DNA from: Bacteroidales bacterium UBA1197
Lineage (GTDB): Bacteria > Bacteroidota > Bacteroidia > Bacteroidales > UBA932
DNA: 21,788 nucleotides
Direction of reading: 5' to 3'
Assembly (NCBI GenBank): GCA_002309995.1
Contig: DBYB01000049.1
Location: 1-21,788 of the forward strand
The position numbers and the translations under genes are program-made. The notes below the pieces were generated by a model. The model saw only the letters and a list, made by a program, of their open reading frames with translations, was not told the origin of the DNA and did no database searches. Of the stretch, positions 10,323 through 17,877 are shown in pieces. Within the stretch, counting starts at the first letter, position 1. Every line of letters begins with the position of its first letter.

Positions 10323-12842
10323 TTAGTTGTTTTCTACAGTCTCTTCAGTTTCGGGAGCCACATCCTGCTCCTCCTCCTTGGGTACCGGGCAGACGGCTGC
10401 GATAGCGTCTCCCTCGCGGATGTTGATGAGCCTGACGCCCTGCGTGGCACGGCCGGCTACCCTGATGTCGCCTACGGACATCCTGATCGTGAGACCGGAC
10501 TTGTTGATTATCATCAGGTCGTTGTCTTCCGTCACAGACTTGATTGCAACAAGCGGGCCAGTCTTCTCGGTGATGTTGATGGTGCGTACGCCCTTGGCGC
10601 CGCGGGCAGTCTTGCGGTACTCCTCGGGATCGGTGCGCTTGCCGTATCCGTTCTCGCTGACTACCAGCACCGTACGGGCGGCATAGTCGGCGTCGGAAGG
10701 ATTGGCGGAAAGGGCTCCGATGACCTCGTCGTCCTCGTCGATGTTGATACCACGCACGCCGGAGGAGTTGCGTCCGAGGCTGCGGAGTTCTTCCTCTTCG
10801 AAGCGGCAGCAGCGGCCCTTGCGGGCGGCGATCATAATCTCGTGCTTGCCGTCGGTTAGCAGGGCGTCGAGGAGTTCATCTCCCTCGCGTATGTTGATGG
10901 CTATGATGCCCTTGTTGAAACTGCGGGAGTTGGTGTAGTCGGCCAGGTCGGTCTTCTTTACCACGCCCCTCCTGGTAACGAGGATCACATAGCGCTCGGC
11001 ATCCTGGTCTGCATTCTTGGGAAGAGGGATGTTGAGGTAGGTGCGGATCTTGTCCTCGGGGTCGATGGACAGGAGGTTCTGCACCGCACGGCCCTTGGAG
11101 GTACGGGTGCCCTCGGGCAGTTCGTAAACCTTCTTGCAGTAGCGTACGCCCTTGTCGGTGAAGAAGAGCATTACGGAATGCATATTGGCCACGTAGATAT
11201 GCTCGATGAAGTCCTCGTCGCGGGTGGCGCTGGCCTTCTTGCCCACGCCTCCCCTGCTCTGGGTCTTGAATTCGCTGAGAGGGGTACGCTTGATGTAACC
11301 CAGGTGGGATATTGTAATCACGACATCCTCGTCGGGATAGAAATCTTCGGGGTTGAATTCGTCGGCGCTGAGGGTTATCTCGGTGCGGCGCGGGTCGCCG
11401 TACTTGGCCTTCATCTCGGCGGATTCGGCCTTCACGATGCCGAGCTGCTCGGCTTCGCTGGCGAGGATCTCGCGGCAGCGGGCGATGAACTTCTCGAGGT
11501 CGTCGTATTCAGCCTGCAGCTTGTCCTTCTCGAGTCCGGTGAGCTGACGCAGGCGCATCTCAACGATGGCGGCGGACTGCAGGTCGGTGAATCCGTAGGT
11601 GGCGGAGAGTTCGGCCTTGGCGTCGTCAACGCTCTTGGAGTGACGTATGATGGCTACTATTTCATCGATTACGTCGATGGCCTTGAGCAGACCTTCGAGG
11701 ATATGGGCGCGCTTGAGTGCCTTGTCGAGGTCGAACCTGGTGCGGCGCACCACCACCTCATGGCGGAACTCAACGAAGTTCTGTATCATGTCCTTGAGGG
11801 ACAGGGTACGGGGACGGCCCTTTACCAGCGCCACGTTGTTGATGGCGAAACTGGACTGCAGGGCGGTGTACTTGAACAGGGTGTTGAGCACAACGTTGGA
11901 GTTGGCGCCCATCTTGAGAGGTATCTCGATGCGAATGCCCTCGCGGTTGGTGAGTTCCAGCAGGTCGGCAATGCCCTCGATCTTCTTGTCACGTACGAGT
12001 TCGCCAATGTGGGCGATCATATCGCGCTTGTTGACCATATACGGAATCTCAGTGACCACTATGGTCTCGCGGCCGTTGTCGGCAACTTCGATCTCAGTGC
12101 GGGCACGGACGACGACGCGGCCGCGGCCGGTAGCATATGCATCCGCAATTCCCTGACGGCCCATAATGATTCCGCCCGTAGGGAAATCGGGGCCTTTAAC
12201 GTACTCCATCAGTTCCTCGACGGTGATGTCAGGATTGTCGATGTAGGCGCAGATGGCGTCGCAGATCTCGCCGAGGTTATGCGGGGCCATATTGGTTGCC
12301 ATACCGACAGCAATACCGGCGGAGCCGTTGAGCATCAGAAGCGGGAGTTTGGTAGGAAGCACGGTAGGCTCCTGGAAGGAGTCATCGAAGTTGGGCATCA
12401 TGTCCACCGTATCCTTCTCAAGGTCGGCGAGGATGTCTTCGGTCATCTTGGCAAGCTTGGCCTCGGTGTATCGCATGGCGGCAACAGGGTCGCCGTCCAT
12501 GGAGCCGAAGTTACCCTGACCAAAGACCAGGGGATAACGCTGGTTCCAGGGCTGGGCCAGACGGGCCATTGCGTCATATACGCTGGCGTCTCCGTGGGGG
12601 TGATATTTACCGAGCACCTCACCGACGATACGGGCGGATTTCTTGGTCTGGCCTCCGAAGTTGAGGCCTAGGCCATCCATTCCGAAAAGTACCCTGCGCT
12701 GCACGGGCTTGAGGCCGTCGCGGACGTCGGGAAGGGCCCTGGAAACAATTACGGACATCGAGTAGTCGATGTATGCCGTACGCATTTCATGGTCGATTTC
12801 AACCGGCTCTATATAGCCGTGTACGATTTCTTCACTGTCCAT
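10323..12842 (-). CDS. gyrA: DNA gyrase subunit A
   Basis: An 839-residue protein with the GyrA N-terminus (SRALPDVRDGLKPVQRR) and the catalytic Tyr at 125 (AAMRYTEAKL), which makes the covalent bond to cleaved DNA. A C-terminal six-bladed beta-pinwheel wraps DNA. The gyrA-box is a variant, QSRGGVGKKA, and the tail is short and acidic. With GyrB it introduces negative supercoils using ATP. In the quinolone-resistance region the position of E. coli Ser83 is Ala (residue 86, HPHGDASVYD) while the Asp87 equivalent is kept (residue 90). ParC was considered, but the conserved gyrase C-terminal blades and the RGGVG box favour GyrA. It is divergent from the Clp_N gene and probably co-transcribed with the TPR gene. 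Confidence 0.95.
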   Translation of the reverse strand: MDSEEIVHGYIEPVEIDHEMRTAYIDYSMSVIVSRALPDVRDGLKPVQRRVLFGMDGLGLNFGGQTKKSARIVGEVLGKYHPHGDASVYDAMARLAQPWNQRYPLVFGQGNFGSMDGDPVAAMRYTEAKLAKMTEDILADLEKDTVDMMPNFDDSFQEPTVLPTKLPLLMLNGSAGIAVGMATNMAPHNLGEICDAICAYIDNPDITVEELMEYVKGPDFPTGGIIMGRQGIADAYATGRGRVVVRARTEIEVADNGRETIVVTEIPYMVNKRDMIAHIGELVRDKKIEGIADLLELTNREGIRIEIPLKMGANSNVVLNTLFKYTALQSSFAINNVALVKGRPRTLSLKDMIQNFVEFRHEVVVRRTRFDLDKALKRAHILEGLLKAIDVIDEIVAIIRHSKSVDDAKAELSATYGFTDLQSAAIVEMRLRQLTGLEKDKLQAEYDDLEKFIARCREILASEAEQLGIVKAESAEMKAKYGDPRRTEITLSADEFNPEDFYPDEDVVITISHLGYIKRTPLSEFKTQSRGGVGKKASATRDEDFIEHIYVANMHSVMLFFTDKGVRYCKKVYELPEGTRTSKGRAVQNLLSIDPEDKIRTYLNIPLPKNADQDAERYVILVTRRGVVKKTDLADYTNSRSFNKGIIAINIREGDELLDALLTDGKHEIMIAARKGRCCRFEEEELRSLGRNSSGVRGINIDEDDEVIGALSANPSDADYAARTVLVVSENGYGKRTDPEEYRKTARGAKGVRTINITEKTGPLVAIKSVTEDNDLMIINKSGLTIRMSVGDIRVAGRATQGVRLINIREGDAIAAVCPVPKEEEQDVAPETEETVENN

Positions 12843-12867
12843 TTAATAAGGTATCTGTATAATCGTA

Positions 12868-12886
12868 CAAATATAATAAATATTTG
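12868..12886. promoter_or_regulatory. gyrA -7 box within a perfect 7-bp inverted repeat
   Basis: Minus-strand TATATTTG (12875-12868) is an exact -7 box, 25 bases before the gyrA ATG, so gyrA has a normal short leader. The same bases form CAAATAT (12868-12874) with ATATTTG (12880-12886) around a 5-base spacer. The dyad lies between gyrA and the divergent Clp_N gene. In such AT-rich promoter sequence short dyads arise by chance, so an operator role is only possible. Confidence 0.5.
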
Positions 12887-12898
12887 CGGATTTTTGTG

Positions 12899-12906
12899 CA
12901 TCTTTG
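12899..12906 (+). promoter_or_regulatory. Probable -7 box CATCTTTG of Clp_N gene
   Basis: CATCTTTG differs from TAnnTTTG at the first base only and stands four bases before the ATG at 12911. If used, the message would be leaderless. No -33 TTTG at usual spacing. Confidence 0.4.
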
Positions 12907-12910
12907 CGCT

Positions 12911-13483
12911 ATGGATTTTTGCTTTTCCGACGATTTTTTGAAAGCCCTCGAGTTCAGCCGCGACGAAGCGGTCCGGACGGGCTGGCACAACGTATCCCCG
13001 GATCATATCGTACTGGGAATTCTCAGGCATTCCGACAACGATGCGTGTGTGGCCCTGGACGCTCTGGGAGCGAATCGCGGCCTGTTTAAAGAGAGCATCG
13101 ACGAAGCCCTGTTCTGCCCCGAGCAGGTTTCGTGGGAGGAGCGGGAAAACGTGTTCCCGGGCGAATCTGCAGTGTCTATGATACAGCACGCAGCACTGGA
13201 AGCCGCAAGGTGCGGCTCAGGCTGCCTAACTCCCCTGCACTACCTCCTCGCGTGCTGCCGTATGGCCGGCTGTTACAGCCACGAATGGCTGGCAGAGAAC
13301 GGAGTGGAACTGAAGGCTCTCGCCATTGCAGGCGGAGTGGACTGGGCGCGCTACGGGCTCGGCGGCAGCTCAAAGGCACAGGACAGCCGACCGGACACCG
13401 CCCCGGACCCTGTGCTCCTTGCCTCAGCCATCGAACAGCGCCTCCGCGAAGGCTTCGACACCGGCAATCCCCACGTAAGTTAA
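12911..13483 (+). CDS. Free-standing Clp N-terminal (Clp_N) domain protein, cysteine-rich
   Basis: A 190-residue protein made of two Clp_N-type repeats, FLKALEFSRDEAVRTG...VSPDHIVLGIL (about 9-66) and SAVSMIQHAALEAARCG...LTPLHYLLACC (about 87-140). These match the double N-domain of ClpA/ClpC chaperones, but there are no AAA+ modules and no Walker motif. The second repeat is rich in Cys (101, 105, 115, 116, 121) with a His at 110 and 124. A low-complexity linker and a short C-terminal helix (about 165-182) follow. Proteins of this kind may bind Clp substrates or adaptors, or compete with the Clp unfoldase N-domain; this is inference from the domain alone. The ATG at 12911 is chosen because it lies just after the promoter box and the Clp_N fold begins at once. 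It is divergent from gyrA. Confidence 0.8.
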   Translation: MDFCFSDDFLKALEFSRDEAVRTGWHNVSPDHIVLGILRHSDNDACVALDALGANRGLFKESIDEALFCPEQVSWEERENVFPGESAVSMIQHAALEAARCGSGCLTPLHYLLACCRMAGCYSHEWLAENGVELKALAIAGGVDWARYGLGGSSKAQDSRPDTAPDPVLLASAIEQRLREGFDTGNPHVS

Positions 13484-13512
13484 TCTCGCGAATCCGCGCT
13501 GTCGGCTATAGC

Positions 13513-14397
13513 TTACAGAGTTGACATCCTGTCGACCGCAATCTCGACGAGTTTGCGGATAGCGGGTTTATAGTCGGGATTGGAACTCTGGAGATAGCGG
13601 TTGGCTATGATGCAGCAAACCGTGCTGGCGTTGTGCCCCAGGTGAGCGGCAAGACCTGCCAGAGGGGAACTCTCCATCTCGAAGTTGGTAATCCTGTAGT
13701 CCTCACCGGCCTCGCTGAAACGGAAGCTCTCGATGTTCTCGAGCATATCAGGCATTGCCAGAGGCACGCGTACCACGCGGCCCTGAGGTCCATAGAAACC
13801 GGGTGCGGAAATGGTTACGCCCTTTACGGTCACGTCTTTCATCAGATCGATAATCTTGGGAGAAGCCTTTACAAAGTACGGCGAGGGGAGAACGTCCAGC
13901 CAGTTCATATGTTTCTTGAAAGCTTCTTCCACTGCAGGGATGGTGACCTTTTCACGGTTGGCATACCAGTTCATAACGCCGTCGAAGCCTACGCTGATAT
14001 GGGCGAGGACATAACTGCCAAGGGGGATGTCAGCGTGAAGGGCTCCGGAGGTGCCGATGCGCAGGATGTTGAGGGACTTGTGAACTGGCTTGACCTCGCG
14101 GGTCTTGAAGTCCACGTTGGCAAGGGCATCAAGCTCGGTCATCACGATGTCGATGTTGTCGGGGCCAATGCCGTGCGAGATGGCGGTGATGCGTTTGCCA
14201 TTACGCTTGCCGGTGATGGATACGAATTCCCTTGATTCGTGACGGAATTCGATATCGGTGAGATACTCGCCGATCATATCTACGCGGGAAGGGTCGCCAA
14301 CCATAATGACGTTGTCGGCCAGTTCTTCCGGCTTCAGGTGGATGTGGAATACGGAGCCGTCTCCGTTGATAATGAGTTCGGATTCAGGGATGCGCAT
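13513..14397 (-). CDS. udp: Uridine phosphorylase-type nucleoside phosphorylase
   Basis: A 294-residue PNP/UDP-family enzyme. It cleaves a nucleoside with phosphate to free base and ribose-1-phosphate. Seen are GDPSR (34-38) of the phosphate site, HGIGPDN (75-81), the glycine-rich GTSGAL (115-120), FYGPQGR (201-207) and NFEMESS (238-244), where the Glu-Met-Glu contacts ribose. The Gln-x-Arg of FYGPQGR matches the uracil-binding pair in known uridine phosphorylases, which supports uridine rather than purine specificity. It is the last gene of the operon LytTR regulator, DUF4293, udp, starting 11 bases after the DUF4293 stop. It converges with the Clp_N gene. Confidence 0.88.
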   Translation of the reverse strand: MRIPESELIINGDGSVFHIHLKPEELADNVIMVGDPSRVDMIGEYLTDIEFRHESREFVSITGKRNGKRITAISHGIGPDNIDIVMTELDALANVDFKTREVKPVHKSLNILRIGTSGALHADIPLGSYVLAHISVGFDGVMNWYANREKVTIPAVEEAFKKHMNWLDVLPSPYFVKASPKIIDLMKDVTVKGVTISAPGFYGPQGRVVRVPLAMPDMLENIESFRFSEAGEDYRITNFEMESSPLAGLAAHLGHNASTVCCIIANRYLQSSNPDYKPAIRKLVEIAVDRMSTL

Positions 14398-14408
14398 AAT
14401 ATTATGAT

Positions 14409-14813
14409 TTAATGTTTCTTACGTTTGCTTGAACGGAGCCTCGAAGCGCTCCGGACCATAAGTTCATCAGCCCAGATGCCTCGGGCGGCCATAACGTCGA
14501 GTATGACCGCAACTATGGGGAAGAGCGCTGCCACGTGGAAGAGCGGGTCGTTTCCGGTAACGAAAAAGTCCACCACAAGCCAGGCCTGCAGGGCCAGCGT
14601 CAGAAGAGCCGCCAGGACGGTCGTGCGCACCTGGAACACCCTTATCTTCCAGGTGGTCAGAGCCAGGATGTTGAGGAAGGTAATGAGTATCAGCATAACC
14701 AGGTAGGGCCAATATGATACGAAACTCACTTCTCCCGCCTTGTCACAGAAGAACATTGATATTATAAGTCCGGATGCCAATGCCAGATAAAGTGTCTGTA
14801 CTCTCTGCCACAT
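14409..14813 (-). CDS. DUF4293 four-helix membrane protein
   Basis: A 134-residue protein with about four hydrophobic segments (roughly 5-25, 33-52, 60-80, 90-110) and a basic tail (LRSSKRKKH). The start MWQRVQTLYLALASGLIISM matches the DUF4293 family, which is largely restricted to Bacteroidota and has no known function. The basic C-terminus should lie in the cytoplasm by the positive-inside rule. It starts 2 bases after the stop of the membrane LytTR regulator and precedes udp, so the two membrane proteins may act together, but nothing in the sequence proves it. Confidence 0.82.
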   Translation of the reverse strand: MWQRVQTLYLALASGLIISMFFCDKAGEVSFVSYWPYLVMLILITFLNILALTTWKIRVFQVRTTVLAALLTLALQAWLVVDFFVTGNDPLFHVAALFPIVAVILDVMAARGIWADELMVRSASRLRSSKRKKH

Positions 14814-14815
14814 AA

Positions 14816-15706
14816 TCAGTTAAGGGAATTAAAGCGGGCAAGCACTGCCTGCTCGTATGTTTTTGAAACGGGTATGCGCGGGGTGGCGTCGCTGTCCAGT
14901 TCTACGGAGTAGCCGTCCTTGCCGGAACTGAGCGTACGCACCTTGCGTATGTTGATGATGTATTTTCGATGACAACGCACCAGGTCGCTGTCTGCAAAAC
15001 TCTCTTCCACGGTCTTCAGACGGCAGCGGAGCATATATTTCTTGAGCTCGCCGCTGGCGTCGGCATACCAGGCCTGGATATAGTTGTCGTCGGATTCGAT
15101 AAAGAACAGGTTCTCCGGGCTGATGGAGAACTTGGGAACGCCACTGTTGTCGAAGAGGGTGATTCGCTTCTCTTCGCTGGGCTTGAGCGGCTTGTCGCTC
15201 ACCACGTCGTCGTAGCTCATCAGCCGTGTGGTATTGTCCTTCTCCTCAATCAGGAAGTACTGGGCTGAAAGCACATAAGGTACGCCCAGGGATATGGTGG
15301 CATAAACCACAGCACCCAGGCACAGGCGCCAAAAGGCCTCATTCTGAAGGTCGATTATGCCGATCTTGTCGCCCTCCACCGTAAAGAAAACGTACAGCAG
15401 GGCGATGATGAGCACTTCGGCGGCATTCCACAGTAAGTAGCGAGAAATCGGGAACGACCGGGCGCCGCGCTGGACGTAAAGCAGGACCTTGCTCAGCACC
15501 ATTATCGAAAGGGCGATCAGGTAGAAAACGACGGTGAACGCGAAAGCTTCGCCGCCGCCGAGTTCAAACCATACATTGTCGGCCAGGGGAATGCAGACGA
15601 GCAGGAACACCAGGGAGAAGAATGCCGCAAAAGTGACGGTCATCATCAGTTGGTGTTTCCCCAGCAGAAACCGGGGCAATTCATCGTGTAGCGCAAGTTT
15701 GGCCAT
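14816..15706 (-). CDS. LytTR-family transcriptional regulator with four membrane helices
   Basis: A 296-residue protein. Four hydrophobic helices lie at about 20-42, 55-78, 88-110 and 127-152; a linker leads to a LytTR DNA-binding domain (about 190-293) with FFIESDDNYIQAWY, RCRLKTVEESF and LVRCHRKYIINIRKV as landmarks. There is no response-regulator receiver domain, so it is not a classic two-component regulator; the membrane part itself is presumably the sensor. Its gene is divergent from fabF with the two -7 boxes only 11 bases apart, so fabF or its own operon (DUF4293, udp) are plausible targets. The signal is unknown. Confidence 0.9.
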   Translation of the reverse strand: MAKLALHDELPRFLLGKHQLMMTVTFAAFFSLVFLLVCIPLADNVWFELGGGEAFAFTVVFYLIALSIMVLSKVLLYVQRGARSFPISRYLLWNAAEVLIIALLYVFFTVEGDKIGIIDLQNEAFWRLCLGAVVYATISLGVPYVLSAQYFLIEEKDNTTRLMSYDDVVSDKPLKPSEEKRITLFDNSGVPKFSISPENLFFIESDDNYIQAWYADASGELKKYMLRCRLKTVEESFADSDLVRCHRKYIINIRKVRTLSSGKDGYSVELDSDATPRIPVSKTYEQAVLARFNSLN

Positions 15707-15711
15707 AGACT

Positions 15712-15740
15712 TACAAATATAATAAAAGTTTGTATATTTG
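15712..15740. promoter_or_regulatory. Divergent promoters of LytTR operon and fabF
   Basis: Minus-strand TATATTTG (15721-15714) lies 7 bases before the LytTR-regulator ATG; plus-strand TATATTTG (15733-15740) lies 18 bases before the fabF ATG. The boxes are 11 bases apart and back to back, so each promoter's upstream region overlaps the other. TACAAA (15712-15717) and TTTGTA (15729-15734) form a dyad with an 11-base spacer across both, a possible shared operator. Confidence 0.6.
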
Positions 15741-15758
15741 CGACCAAATAATCATTGA

Positions 15759-17000
15759 ATGAAAAGAGTAGCAGTAACCGGACTCGGCATAGTATCTTGC
15801 GTAGGCAACGACGTCAGGACGTTTTGGGACAACCTGAAAAACGGAGTCTGCGGCATTGATTTTATAAACGAGTTCCCCACGGAAGAACTGCCCGTCAAGA
15901 TAGCAGGCAAAATCCGCAATTTCAATCCTGAGGAATACGGGATGGACAAGCCGTTCATCCGCAAACAGGATCCCTTTACCATCTTCGCAATGGCGGCGGC
16001 GTACCAGGCAATGAACGACAGCGGGCTCAAGGCCGGCGAAAATATCAGCCCGGAGCGTATTTCTACATATGTGAGCTCCGGAATCGGAGGTTTCACCACG
16101 ATTCAGCGCGAGGTTGAAAAGATGGTCGAGGACCCCAGCGGCCAGTGGGTTTCACCCCTGTTCGTCCCCACTATGATTTCCGATATGGCCGGCGGCCAGA
16201 TAGCTATCAAATACGGAGCCCAGGGCTCCTGCATCGATATCGTAACAGCCTGCGCCACAGCCACCCATTCCATCGGCGAAGCGTTCAGGGCGATAGTTCA
16301 CGGATACACTGATGCTGTCATAGCCGGCGGCACCGACCATTGCGCAATCCCTCTGGGCGCGGCTGCTTTTGCCAACGCCAGGGCGCTCACCAGGGCGGAG
16401 GACCCCAAGCACGCCAGCCTTCCCTTCAACGCCGACCGGGCCGGATTCGTTATGGCCGACGGCGCCGGCGTTATCATACTCGAAGAAATGGAGCACGCCA
16501 AGGCCCGTGGTGCCCACATTTATGCTGAAATGGTAGGCTATGGCACCACCTGCGACGCCTATCACGCCACCGCTCCCCGTCCCGACGGAACCACTCAGGC
16601 CCGCTGCATACGGCAGGCCCTGGACCAGGCTGCATTCGACCCGGCGTCGGACTGCGTCTATGTTAACGCCCACGGCACAGGCACCCAGTTGAACGATGTG
16701 GCGGAGACGCTCGCCTGCAAACTGGCTTTCGGCGAATCTGCATACGATATCCACATCAGCAGCACCAAGTCTATGCACGGACACATGTTCGGAGCGGCCG
16801 GCGCTGCGGAGGCGATAGCCACGATAATGGCTCTGGAAGAGGGCATCGTTCCCCCGACGATTAATCTTGATAATCCCGACCCGGAGTGTGACCTGAACTA
16901 CACCCCCAACGTCGCCGTCAAGGCCCCGCTCACGCTCGGCCTTTCAGACTCCTTCGGCTTCGGCGGTCACAACGCCTGCATCGCCTTCAGGAAGTATTAG
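15759..17000 (+). CDS. fabF: Beta-ketoacyl-ACP synthase II
   Basis: A 413-residue condensing enzyme of type II fatty acid synthesis, which extends acyl-ACP by two carbons from malonyl-ACP. The Cys-His-His triad is intact: Cys165 in DIVTACATATHS, His305 in VNAHGTGTQLND, His342 in STKSMHGHMFGAAG, with Lys337. The glycine-rich end FGFGGHNACIAF is typical. Length and motifs match FabF (KAS II) rather than FabH. No acpP or other fab gene is adjacent in the window, so it stands as a single transcription unit, divergent from the LytTR operon. Paralogues in secondary metabolism exist in the family, but nothing in the neighbourhood suggests one here. Its stop codon's last base is the first base of the 41-bp repeat at 17000. 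Confidence 0.93.
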   Translation: MKRVAVTGLGIVSCVGNDVRTFWDNLKNGVCGIDFINEFPTEELPVKIAGKIRNFNPEEYGMDKPFIRKQDPFTIFAMAAAYQAMNDSGLKAGENISPERISTYVSSGIGGFTTIQREVEKMVEDPSGQWVSPLFVPTMISDMAGGQIAIKYGAQGSCIDIVTACATATHSIGEAFRAIVHGYTDAVIAGGTDHCAIPLGAAAFANARALTRAEDPKHASLPFNADRAGFVMADGAGVIILEEMEHAKARGAHIYAEMVGYGTTCDAYHATAPRPDGTTQARCIRQALDQAAFDPASDCVYVNAHGTGTQLNDVAETLACKLAFGESAYDIHISSTKSMHGHMFGAAGAAEAIATIMALEEGIVPPTINLDNPDPECDLNYTPNVAVKAPLTLGLSDSFGFGGHNACIAFRKY

Positions 17001-17040
17001 CCGAGTCCGCGGAAGGGCGAACTGGTGAAGGAAACTGCGG
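17000..17040. repeat. 41-bp direct repeat, left copy
   Basis: These 41 bases match 17878-17918 at 39 positions, in the same orientation; the only differences are two adjacent bases (AA at 17020-17021, GG in the right copy). The copy begins at the last base of the fabF stop. Together the copies bracket the DUF4160/DUF2442 pair. The left copy lacks the extra bases that complete a stem in the right copy. Confidence 0.9.
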
Positions 17041-17044
17041 TTGT

Positions 17045-17056
17045 CAAGATATCTTG
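17045..17056. repeat. Perfect 12-bp palindrome CAAGATATCTTG
   Basis: The palindrome begins four bases after the left 41-bp repeat, in the AT-rich leader of the DUF4160 cassette. It could be a protein-binding site or a remnant of the insertion junction; nothing else supports a function. Confidence 0.4.
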
Positions 17057-17127
17057 CATTAAACTTCAACTTCATTTGCTGTTCGTCCTCTTTGCGGACA
17101 TAAAGGAAGGCTATATGAAATGACTTC

Positions 17128-17160
17128 GATACCTGCAAATAAAAAATATTTGCAGGTATC
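17128..17160. promoter_or_regulatory. Perfect 14-bp inverted repeat, operator candidate for the DUF4160/DUF2442 pair
   Basis: GATACCTGCAAATA (17128-17141) and TATTTGCAGGTATC (17147-17160) are perfect inverted copies around AAAAA. The right arm contains the -33 TTTG (17149-17152) of the promoter below, so a protein bound here would block RNA polymerase. The downstream DUF2442 protein has a C-terminal helix-turn-helix and is the obvious candidate ligand, by analogy with antitoxin autoregulation. Binding is inferred. Confidence 0.75.
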
Positions 17161-17180
17161 AAAATCGTTACCTATATTTG
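17149..17180 (+). promoter_or_regulatory. Complete Bacteroidota promoter (-33 TTTG, -7 TATATTTG)
   Basis: TTTG at 17149-17152 and TATATTTG at 17173-17180 are separated by 20 bases, which fits the TTTG / 19-21 / TAnnTTTG consensus exactly. It is the only full two-box promoter I found in the window. The ATG of the DUF4160 gene follows 14 bases later. Confidence 0.85.
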
Positions 17181-17194
17181 CGCTAACTTAAATT

Positions 17195-17494
17195 ATGAAA
17201 AATATGCCTGAGGTTTTTAGATTTTATGGTTTTAAATTTTTCTTCTTCAGCCGCGAGCATGAGCCCATTCACGTTCACGTAGAAGGTAAAGGAGGAATCG
17301 CTAAGTTTGACTACGACGAGATTCTGGATAAGTTTGAGCTGGATTATTCCCATGGATTAAAGCCTGCAGAACTCAAAAGGATAAGTCGGATTATTAACGA
17401 TAATGCCACAACAATCAGAATTGTGTGGAACTGGCATTTTGGAACAGATTCAAGCGCAGATGAATACGATGAAGATTACGAAGATATGCTTTGA
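17195..17494 (+). CDS. DUF4160 protein, putative toxin-like partner
   Basis: A 99-residue protein with the DUF4160 signature: MPEVFRFYGFKFFFFSREHE followed by PIHVHVEGKGGIAKFD, with the conserved His-x-His at residues 26-28, and a C-terminal half ending near IRIVWNWHF. The tail is acidic (SSADEYDEDYEDML). Start could be Met1 (17195) or Met4 (17204), where many family members begin. DUF4160 genes are regularly found next to DUF2442 genes, a pairing annotated as toxin-antitoxin-like, but I know of no proven activity. Here the two genes overlap by 26 bases and share one promoter. The codons and bases are visibly more AT-rich than in the neighbours, and direct repeats flank the pair, both suggesting transfer. 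Confidence 0.85.
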   Translation: MKNMPEVFRFYGFKFFFFSREHEPIHVHVEGKGGIAKFDYDEILDKFELDYSHGLKPAELKRISRIINDNATTIRIVWNWHFGTDSSADEYDEDYEDML

Positions 17495-17870
17495 TAACGA
17501 GCACATCATCGGTACGACGGAGGAGGGCAAGGAGTTGAAACAGTCCTTACTCTGGTATCCTGAGCTTATGAAAGCTGAGGAAGATGTACGGAACGAATAC
17601 CGGTTTGGGGAAGAAGGCATCTTCTGGGATCAGATAGACGTACAAATCAGTTTCGAGAGTTTCCTGTATCCCGACGCCGAGCCGACACGTCTCCAACGCT
17701 TCTTCCTTACTCATCAGGAAATCAATGTAACAGGATTTGCAAAAAAGTTCGGCCTTAATCCATCGTTGCTGCGCAGCTATATAAACGGTTTTAAAACTCC
17801 TTCTTCAGCCAGGGAGCAAGAAATCCTTGACCTGATTCACAAACTCGGCGCAGAGTATTCCGCCTATTGA
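17469..17870 (+). CDS. DUF2442 protein with C-terminal helix-turn-helix, putative antitoxin/regulator
   Basis: A 133-residue protein. Residues 1 to about 66 are a DUF2442 domain (MKITKICFDNEHIIGTTEEG ... IDVQISFESFLYPD). Residues about 86-128 form a Cro/C1-like helix-turn-helix (INVTGFAKKFGLNPSLLRSY, then INGFKTPSSAREQEILDLI). The ATG at 17469 lies inside the DUF4160 gene (overlap 26 bases); two earlier in-frame ATGs (17403, 17460) exist, but 17469 gives the family's standard start. In DUF2442 pairs this protein is the likely DNA-binding regulator or antitoxin, and the 14-bp inverted repeat upstream is its likely site. That role is inference from architecture and layout. Confidence 0.85.
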   Translation: MKITKICFDNEHIIGTTEEGKELKQSLLWYPELMKAEEDVRNEYRFGEEGIFWDQIDVQISFESFLYPDAEPTRLQRFFLTHQEINVTGFAKKFGLNPSLLRSYINGFKTPSSAREQEILDLIHKLGAEYSAY

Positions 17871-17877
17871 ACAGCAC

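Noticed and set aside
11178..12671. 497-codon open frame antisense to gyrA
   Set aside because: No domain, no promoter or plausible start context; a shadow of gyrA codon usage.
10323..12842. ParC (topoisomerase IV) instead of GyrA
   Set aside because: The full set of C-terminal blade motifs and a gyrA-box-like RGGVG favour GyrA; the acidic tail also fits.
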